A DNA stretch of 64,000 nucleotides from Fibrobacter succinogenes (GTDB taxonomy: Bacteria > Fibrobacterota > Fibrobacteria > Fibrobacterales > Fibrobacteraceae), in assembly GCA_902776765.1 (NCBI GenBank), contig CACYRP010000006.1, forward strand, positions 1 to 64,000, given 5' to 3'. Below, one piece after another: positions 7,708-13,291 of the stretch; the first letter of the stretch is position 1; the number at the start of each line of letters is the position of its first letter. Below the pieces are notes generated by a model. It had not been told where the DNA came from. It ran no database searches and worked only from the letters and a program-made list of their open reading frames with translations. Position numbers and translations under genes: made by a program.

Positions 7708-8996
7708 TTTCTAAGGTGTTCATTTCGAAGGTGCGCAGTCTCGAATCGATGGACTGCAACTTCGATGCTGGCATAAATGTGATTTGCGGGCCAAATGGCT
7801 GCGGCAAGACTACAATTCTGGAATCAATCCATTTGCTCGCGCAAGGATTCTCGTTTAGGTCGAGAGACCTGCGCGAACTTATCACGTGGAAAAATAACGA
7901 ACTGATTTTGCGTGGTGAGTTTGAAGACGAAGGGCGTACGCGAATGCGCGCGATACGCGTGTATTCGCGAGGGAGTGAAGTGCGCGAAAACGGCGAATCG
8001 CTGAAATCGCCGACATCGTTTTTCGGGACGTGCCCGGCGGTGATTATGCAGCCTTCGGACATCGAGCTATTGCGCGGAGGACCGGAGGTACGTAGGCATT
8101 GGCTCGATGAAATTCTCTGTTACCGTTCGTCAGCGAATGCGCAGGTGCTGCGCCGCTATAAGCGCGTGTTGCAACAACGTAACAAATGGCTTAAGGAATT
8201 TAAGCAGAATGGTGCTGCGGTTGGTGGTGAGGACTTGCTCCGCGTCTTGACGCAACAACTGATTGAACTTGGCGCTAAATTGTGGGCCGCACGTATTGCG
8301 CTTTCGAAAGAAGTTTCTGAAATTATCACGCGGTATTACCGTAAATTATCGGGCGGGGTGGATGAAATCACTTGCGCTTACAAGAGCTCGATTTTAAAAA
8401 CGCTAGATGCGCTTGATGTTGCGGATTCGATGACTGACGAGATGATGGATGAATTGCCTGAGAATGCTGTTGCGCGTGCTGTGGGTGATGCACCGGATAA
8501 TGCCACCGGAAATGCTATGAATAATGCGACGGGAGCTGCAGGTGCTGAATGCGCGGATAGTTTCGGGAATGTCGCTGGGAATGCCGCAGATGGCTCGGAT
8601 GCGCCCAGCGAAGACATGCTGCGAAATGCTTTTTCGCGAAAACTTGCGGATTTGGAATTCGTGGAACGCATGCAAGGAATGACTATGGCGGGGCCGCATC
8701 GCGATGACTTGGCGCTTTGCGCTTCGGGCTACGAGATGCGTTCTGTCGGATCGCAGGGGCAATGCCGTTCGGCTGCGGTTGCGATGCGCTTTGCCGCAGT
8801 GGATGTGGCGTCGCGCTACTTGACAAAACCGATTTTGCTGTTGGATGATATTTTTGCAGAACTGGATGTGAATCGCCGTGATGCGGTGGCATCGCTCATT
8901 CGCGAAAAGCAGTGCCAGGTGGTGATTGCAACTCCGCAAGCGGAAGATTTGCCCTTCAAGGCGGATGTGGAGATTAAGTTAGAAGTAGGAAGTTAG
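7704..8996 (+). CDS. recF: DNA replication/repair protein RecF
   Basis: I chose the TTG at 7704: GAGGGG lies nine bases upstream and it overlaps the previous stop (TTGA). This gives 430 residues beginning with the usual RecF strand ISKVFISKVRSLESM. The Walker A is GPNGCGKTT (residues about 29-37), the ABC signature SVGSQGQCRSAAVAMRFA and Walker B PILLLDDIFAELD. RecF loads RecA at gaps through RecO and RecR. Unusual is an Asn/Ala/Gly/Asp-rich insert at about residues 249-310 before the signature motif. The last codons and the stop lie inside a 7-bp-period array, so the C-terminus LEVGS is array-encoded. Confidence 0.93.
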   Translation: MISKVFISKVRSLESMDCNFDAGINVICGPNGCGKTTILESIHLLAQGFSFRSRDLRELITWKNNELILRGEFEDEGRTRMRAIRVYSRGSEVRENGESLKSPTSFFGTCPAVIMQPSDIELLRGGPEVRRHWLDEILCYRSSANAQVLRRYKRVLQQRNKWLKEFKQNGAAVGGEDLLRVLTQQLIELGAKLWAARIALSKEVSEIITRYYRKLSGGVDEITCAYKSSILKTLDALDVADSMTDEMMDELPENAVARAVGDAPDNATGNAMNNATGAAGAECADSFGNVAGNAADGSDAPSEDMLRNAFSRKLADLEFVERMQGMTMAGPHRDDLALCASGYEMRSVGSQGQCRSAAVAMRFAAVDVASRYLTKPILLLDDIFAELDVNRRDAVASLIREKQCQVVIATPQAEDLPFKADVEIKLEVGS

Positions 8997-9010
8997 AAGT
9001 AGGAAGTGGC
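8976..9010. repeat. 7-bp-period array overlapping the recF stop
   Basis: AAGTTAG, AAGTAGG, AAGTTAG, AAGTAGG, AAGTGGC: five heptamers in perfect register. The TAG of the third unit is the recF stop codon. Confidence 0.75.
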
Positions 9011-9130
9011 GATCTTGGTGTAAACGTAAGTACAGGAAATAATGGATCCCCTCCGCAAGAGTAAAACGAGAAATTATGGTTTCCCTCCCTCCGGTCGAGA
9101 ATGACTGAATCCGAGGATGACTGTACAATA

Positions 9131-9161
9131 AAAAAACGCGCAATTGGATTGCGCGTTTTTT
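9131..9161. terminator. Bidirectional rho-independent terminator
   Basis: AAAAAACGCGCAAT, TGG loop, ATTGCGCGTTTTTT: a perfect stem with A and T tracts on both sides, between convergent recF and mscL. Confidence 0.85.
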
Positions 9162-9206
9162 GCATCGGGGCGTTACGGGGTGTCCCCGCTAGAGAGGGTG
9201 ATGGAT

Positions 9207-9232
9207 GGTTCGACAAGCTCACCAACCTTGTT
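9207..9232. repeat. Dispersed repeat also present inside polA
   Basis: GGTTCGACAAGCTCACCAAC followed by CTTGTT. A near copy (three differences over about 26 bases) lies in frame inside polA at 42145-42170. Confidence 0.6.
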
Positions 9233-9387
9233 ATATGCGTTGGCTTGGCGAAACTGAAATCAGGGGGACAACTGCATAAGGCGAACATCGCGACAGACCG
9301 TTTACGGGCTGGCATGATTGAGCCGAACAGTTGGGACTTTAGTCCAAGCCTCCCCCTCAGTAAACAGAGAATTTTATTATAGCGTTC

Positions 9388-9422
9388 CTGTCTACTTCCT
9401 ACTGTCTACCGACTACTTACTT
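9388..9422. repeat. 7-bp-period array overlapping the mscL stop
   Basis: CTGTCTA, CTTCCTA, CTGTCTA, CCGACTA, CTTACTT. The mscL stop codon (minus strand TAA) is in the first unit read on the coding strand. Confidence 0.7.
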
Positions 9423-9875
9423 GTTCTTCAGCAAGTCGCGAATTTCGGTGAGGAGCTTTTCTTCGGCGCTCGGTGCCGGAGGAGCGGCCGGTGCAGCGGC
9501 TGCGGCAGCAGCTTCTGCTTCTTTCTTCTTGCGCATGTTCTGCATGAAGCCGAGGAATTTCTTCATCAAGAGGAATACGGCGAAAGCGACAATCAGGAAG
9601 TTCAAAACTTCACCGATGAAGGTGCCGTAAGGAATGGCAATGCCTTCGGAGGTTGTGTAGACGAGGGTCTTGATGCCTTCGCCTGCGTTCTGGCCGCCGC
9701 ACTTGGCGATGATGGCGGTAACGGTCGGCATTACGACATCGCTGACGAACGAATTGACAATCTTGCCGAATGCGGCACCGATGATGATACCGATGGCCAT
9801 GTCGACGATGTTGCCCTTGAATGCGAATGCTTTGAATTCTTCAATGAGTGAAGCTGCTTTGTTTTTGATCCCCAT
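9417..9875 (-). CDS. mscL: Large-conductance mechanosensitive channel
   Basis: The 152-residue protein reads MGIKNKAASLIEEFKAFAFKGNIVDMAIGIIIGAAFGKIVNSFVSDVVMPTV when joined. The N-terminal amphipathic helix and the Gly/Ala-rich first transmembrane helix of MscL are evident, as are the second helix (FLNFLIVAFAVFLLMKKFL) and the cytoplasmic C-terminal helix (EEKLLTEIRDLLKNK). MscL opens under membrane tension to release solutes during hypo-osmotic shock. An Ala/Pro-rich linker (residues about 115-135) precedes the C-terminal helix. AAGGAGAAAGAA precedes the chosen ATG, so longer upstream starts are rejected. Monocistronic. Confidence 0.95.
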   Translation of the reverse strand: MGIKNKAASLIEEFKAFAFKGNIVDMAIGIIIGAAFGKIVNSFVSDVVMPTVTAIIAKCGGQNAGEGIKTLVYTTSEGIAIPYGTFIGEVLNFLIVAFAVFLLMKKFLGFMQNMRKKKEAEAAAAAAAPAAPPAPSAEEKLLTEIRDLLKNK

Positions 9876-9961
9876 TTCTTTCTCCTTGTTGGGTTGTTTA
9901 ACATTTAAATAATAGGAAAAACCTTTAAAGTTTGGCATGCAATTTTTAAATTTGGCTCGCT

Positions 9962-10831
9962 ATGTCATGGTTAATATTGGCTTTTGCCTCGGCTGTTTTT
10001 TTAGGCTTTTATGATTTGGCAAAGAAAAAATCGGTTCAGGATAATGCTGTTCGACCGGTTTTGTTACTTTGCAGTGTATTTTACGCCTTGTTGATGTTGC
10101 CGGTTCTCCTTTCGGGAAATTGCGAACCGCTTACTTTGCATAATCATTTCTTTTTGATGATAAAGTCTATTATCGTTGGCGGAAGTTGGCTTTTTACGTA
10201 TAGCGCGATTGCGCACATGCCGCTCAGTATTTCGACGACGATTCGTGCGCTTGCTCCTTTGTTTACAATCATGATTGCGGTGGGGTTCTTGGGCGAACGT
10301 CCGCAGGTGATGCAGTGGGCGGGTATCGCGGTTTGTGTTTGCTCGTACATTGGACTGAGCCTCGCAGGTCGAAAAGAGATGGGGCACTTCTTTAGCAATG
10401 GCTGGGTGGTGGCGATGCTCATCGGGACGATTCTTGCGGCGTGCAGCGGCGTTTATGATAAACTGATTTTGCAGCGGATGAATTTTGAGCCTTTGACGGT
10501 GCAGGTCTGGTTTAGCATATACATGTGCGTGGTGCAGTTTTTGACGACGATGTTTACATGGTTCCCGACGCGCAAAAAAACGACTCCGTTTCAGTTCCGT
10601 TGGTCTTTCTTGGCGGTGGCTGCGCTTTTGATTATTGCCGATCGTTGCTATTTTTTGGCAGTGAGCGATTCGAATGCGTTGATTTCGATTATTACGGTGC
10701 TTCGTCGTTCGAGTGTGTTCATCAGTTTCTTGGCGGGAATACTTATATTCAAGGAACGCAAGAGCAAGACGAAATTCTTTGCGATGTTGGGCGTTGTGAT
10801 TGGGCTTTGCCTGATTTCGCTAGGCCGTTAA
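9962..10831 (+). CDS. EamA/DMT-family transporter
   Basis: This 289-residue integral membrane protein has about ten hydrophobic helices in two EamA halves: residues about 3-130 (ending QVMQWAGIAVCVCSYIGLSLAG) and 148-288 (ending KFFAMLGVVIGLCLISLG). The family exports small metabolites or amino acids; the substrate cannot be read. There is no Shine-Dalgarno, but TAAATTTG ends 7 bases before the ATG, so the mRNA may be leaderless. Followed after 12 bp by coaE, probably one operon. Confidence 0.85.
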   Translation: MSWLILAFASAVFLGFYDLAKKKSVQDNAVRPVLLLCSVFYALLMLPVLLSGNCEPLTLHNHFFLMIKSIIVGGSWLFTYSAIAHMPLSISTTIRALAPLFTIMIAVGFLGERPQVMQWAGIAVCVCSYIGLSLAGRKEMGHFFSNGWVVAMLIGTILAACSGVYDKLILQRMNFEPLTVQVWFSIYMCVVQFLTTMFTWFPTRKKTTPFQFRWSFLAVAALLIIADRCYFLAVSDSNALISIITVLRRSSVFISFLAGILIFKERKSKTKFFAMLGVVIGLCLISLGR

Positions 10832-10843
10832 CTTAGGGGCGTT

Positions 10844-11503
10844 ATGCTAAAGATTGGAATTACGGGTTTTATTGGCGCGGGCAAGTCCTTTGTGGGCGAA
10901 CTGCTGCGTGAACGTAATTTCCAAGTGCTTGATGCCGACCGCATGGTTCACGAACTTTACAGGGATTGTGCTGAACTTCGCGCGGAAATGGCTGCTTTTT
11001 TTGGCGAAGGCTGCTTGACGCCGACGGGTGTGAATAGCGCTTTGATTGCCGACCGCATTTTTGCGGATGCTTCTGCTCGTGAAAAACTGGAAGAAATAGT
11101 TTATCCATACTTGACGCGAGCGGTCGATGTTTTTTTTAATGCCGATGCTAATGCGACAGGTGTAGCGAATTCGGCTGATGCTAAAGGCGCTGCGGGTGCA
11201 GGGAACGCGACAAATGCTGGCGTGAAAAGCGTGAGATTCGTAGAGGCTGCGCTTTTTTCGCGTGCTCCATCGCTAGTCGAAATGCTCGATGAAATCTGGA
11301 TAGTCGATGCTCCTGAATGTGCTCGTTTGCAACGCCTTGTCGCTCGGGGACTTAGCGAAAATGATGCGGCACGACGCATTGAAAATCAGCGTGGCGCCTG
11401 CGCTCCGGAGCTGTTCCCTGGCAAGCGGATTCGTACCATCGCAAATGACGGTGGTCGTTCGCAAGTGGAATCTCAACTAGACGAGTTGTTGGAGGTTTTA
11501 TAA
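10844..11503 (+). CDS. coaE: Dephospho-CoA kinase
   Basis: The 219-residue protein has the CoaE P-loop GFIGAGKS (residues 8-15), LDADRMVHELY (the D-x-D/H region), and the lid and C-terminal part VEAALFSRAPSLVEMLDEIWIVDAPE. It phosphorylates dephospho-CoA to coenzyme A, the last step of CoA synthesis. An Asn/Ala/Gly-rich insert at residues 99-128, of the same style as the one in RecF, interrupts the region before the VEAALF strand where the family normally has a short loop. The stop overlaps the next gene's ATG by one base. Confidence 0.9.
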   Translation: MLKIGITGFIGAGKSFVGELLRERNFQVLDADRMVHELYRDCAELRAEMAAFFGEGCLTPTGVNSALIADRIFADASAREKLEEIVYPYLTRAVDVFFNADANATGVANSADAKGAAGAGNATNAGVKSVRFVEAALFSRAPSLVEMLDEIWIVDAPECARLQRLVARGLSENDAARRIENQRGACAPELFPGKRIRTIANDGGRSQVESQLDELLEVL

Positions 11504-11826
11504 TGATGCCTTATATTCACCAATTTGCAAGTTTTCTAAGAGTCCATCTGACTTCGATTTCTGTGGGCTTGGTGGCGACGCTGCTTATTCTTTATGGTTC
11601 GTATATAAACAACTATTTCAAACGGATTACAAAAAGCTTACCGTTCGTTGTTCGATTTGCGTTATTTGTGGTGCTTTGCAGCGTAGGTTACGCATTTGCC
11701 AGTTCGCAATTGGTCCGCCTTTTGAGGCTGGGGCTGCGCCAGCTTTCGGATTTCCCGTTGATTGGCGTTGTTATCGGTAGTTTTGTGCTTTTGGCGTTCC
11801 TCGCCAAAAGGGAAAACGATATTTAA
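11503..11826 (+). CDS. DUF3392-type small membrane protein
   Basis: A 107-residue protein with three hydrophobic stretches (SISVGLVATLLILYGSYIN, VRFALFVVLCSVGYAFAS, IGVVIGSFVLLAFLA). The layout, and the phrase LVATLLILYGSYINNYFKRITKSLPFVVR cut across helix 1, match DUF3392 proteins as I remember them. Function unknown. Translationally coupled to coaE. Confidence 0.65.
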   Translation: MMPYIHQFASFLRVHLTSISVGLVATLLILYGSYINNYFKRITKSLPFVVRFALFVVLCSVGYAFASSQLVRLLRLGLRQLSDFPLIGVVIGSFVLLAFLAKRENDI

Positions 11827-11958
11827 TTCTGTTTATTTGAATGGTTGTATGATTTATATCACTATGTAAAAAACTATAAAATGATGTTTTTCTTACATCT
11901 GCGCAGTTCTGCTTTTAATAATCTATCTTAGGATTCAGAAAAACAGAAGGGTATTATT

Positions 11959-12042
11959 ATGCAGAAAGAAGATATCGTCGTGTTAAGGCAAGTCGTGATC
12001 TTTTCTTTAATAGCCATTGTTCTTGGCTTCGTTTACGGCTAG
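11959..12042 (+). CDS. 27-residue single-span membrane peptide
   Basis: ATG at 11959 has AGAAGG nine bases upstream. The peptide MQKEDIVVLRQVVIFSLIAI continues VLGFVYG and stops at TAG 12040-12042. It has a charged N-terminus and one hydrophobic helix of about 16 residues. A terminator follows at 12074-12109, so it has its own transcription-unit boundary. It could be a regulatory small membrane protein, but the short length leaves chance as an option. Confidence 0.45.
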   Translation: MQKEDIVVLRQVVIFSLIAIVLGFVYG

Positions 12043-12073
12043 TATAATATAAAAGATTGGTGTAATATGGTGT

Positions 12074-12109
12074 AAAGCTGGTGCAGTTTTTACTGTGCCG
12101 GCTTTTTTT
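12074..12109 (+). terminator. Rho-independent terminator
   Basis: AAAGCTGGTGCAGT, TTTT loop, ACTGTGCCGGCTTT, then T7. Two G-U pairs and one mismatch. Follows the 27-residue ORF. Confidence 0.8.
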
Positions 12110-12168
12110 GTATGCAAAAGATGTTATATTGTTCTTTGCCTGTTAAAAGATTAAAAAGGGATTGAATA

Positions 12169-13179
12169 ATGCCAGCCGAAATTAAAATTCTTGAAAGAGC
12201 TGAAATGTATTTGAGAAAGCTTTCTTGCGGGGTAAATCCTCTGACAGAAGAAAACTTGCCAGAAGGCGACGCTTGTCGACAGGAACGTATTAGCAAGTGC
12301 CTGACTTATGTCGCCGATTATTTAAAGCAAAAAGTGATGCCGGTGATGGAACGCCAGGAAAAGGCTAAGGCTGCGAAGCCATTGAAGGTGTTGAAGCCGC
12401 GTGTGGTTCGAGATGTTGCTGATAAAGAACTTGTCTTTACTCCTGAAATGTTGTCCAAGTTTGAAATTTCGGATGAGCCTGTTTCTCTTTCGGGCGTTGT
12501 TCGCCGTTTGAACTTTTTGATCCCGCAGGATAGCGGAATGATGCCGCTTGCGTATGCGGATGTTGCCGAGGTGCTTTCGAAAGAAGGTATTCTCTTGAAA
12601 CAGGAAAACGATAAGGGTAAGGATTTGAACTTGCCGACGCCTCATGGTGAAGAACTTGGCTTTGCTCGCGTGGAAGCGGATATCCGTGGACACCATTCCA
12701 TTTATACGAAGTGCAATGTGGATGCACAAAAGTTTATTTTGGATCATCTTGACAAGTGCGTGGCGCAGGCGAATGAACGCTTGAACAAGCGCAAGGAACG
12801 CGCCGAACTTGGCGAAACATTCCGTAGTGGTAAAGAAAAATTCCATGTGACCGAAGAACAAATTAAGAATTACCCGACGGATGAAGCTCCGGTGCCGGTA
12901 AGCGAAATTGCAAGGCGCTTGAACGATTTGCTCCCGCAGGATTCCAATGTCGAAAAGATTTACTTCAAGACGATTCGCGATTGGTTCGTTTCGCAGAATT
13001 ACCTTGAAGAAAAGAAGAATGCGCTTGGAAAGATTTTCTTTGTGCCGACGGAAACGGGTTCGCAGAATGGCATTGTGACGGAATCGCGAGTGGGCAAGAA
13101 CGGCGAAAATTACGATGCTGTCTTGTACAATGGCGTGGCGCAGAAGCTAGTGCTCGACCACGTGAACGAACTCGCGTAA
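12169..13179 (+). CDS. Internally duplicated protein of unknown function
   Basis: The 336-residue cytoplasmic protein has two copies of one ~110-residue unit: residues about 88-200 (FTPEMLSKFEISDEPVSLSG, VVRRLNFLIPQDS, ending QKFILDHLD) and about 220-336 (HVTEEQIKNYPTDEAPVPVS, EIARRLNDLLPQDS, ending QKLVLDHVN). Each unit has a helix pair followed by a beta-rich part (LGKIFFVPTETG) and looks like a winged-helix arrangement. No signal peptide. I do not recognise the family. Followed by a bidirectional terminator. Confidence 0.7.
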   Translation: MPAEIKILERAEMYLRKLSCGVNPLTEENLPEGDACRQERISKCLTYVADYLKQKVMPVMERQEKAKAAKPLKVLKPRVVRDVADKELVFTPEMLSKFEISDEPVSLSGVVRRLNFLIPQDSGMMPLAYADVAEVLSKEGILLKQENDKGKDLNLPTPHGEELGFARVEADIRGHHSIYTKCNVDAQKFILDHLDKCVAQANERLNKRKERAELGETFRSGKEKFHVTEEQIKNYPTDEAPVPVSEIARRLNDLLPQDSNVEKIYFKTIRDWFVSQNYLEEKKNALGKIFFVPTETGSQNGIVTESRVGKNGENYDAVLYNGVAQKLVLDHVNELA

Positions 13180-13260
13180 TCAAGTCATGACCGGCTTTGC
13201 CGATTATCCATAAAGAAAAAAAATGCCGCCCCAGCACAAGTGCGGGGTGAGAATGTGAAA

Positions 13261-13289
13261 AAAAATGCCGCCCGGTGGGGCGGCTTTTT
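13261..13289. terminator. Bidirectional rho-independent terminator
   Basis: AAAAATGCCGCCC, GGTG, GGGCGGCTTTTT. An imperfect second copy of AAAAAAATGCCGCCC begins at about 13218. Lies between convergent genes. Confidence 0.8.
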
Positions 13290-13291
13290 CG

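Larger units (their letters stand above)
9128..9381 (-). ncRNA. Candidate structured RNA (or mscL 3' UTR) with TATAAT box and terminator
   Basis: This ~420-bp gap has no protein gene. On the minus strand a TATAAT lies at 9376-9381 and a strong terminator at 9131-9161. Between them several helices are possible: GGGGGA (9356-9351) with TCCCCC (about 9269-9264), CAACTG with CAGTTG stacked inside it, a GGACTAAAGTCC hairpin, and GGCTTGG with CCAAGCC, which would form a pseudoknot. No known RNA family is recognised, and a 3' extension of the mscL mRNA is possible. A dispersed repeat lies at 9207-9232. Confidence 0.35.

Noticed and set aside
9128-9381. 6S, tmRNA, RNase P or SRP RNA
   Set aside because: None of the conserved sequence signatures of these RNAs is present, and the ends do not pair as 6S requires.
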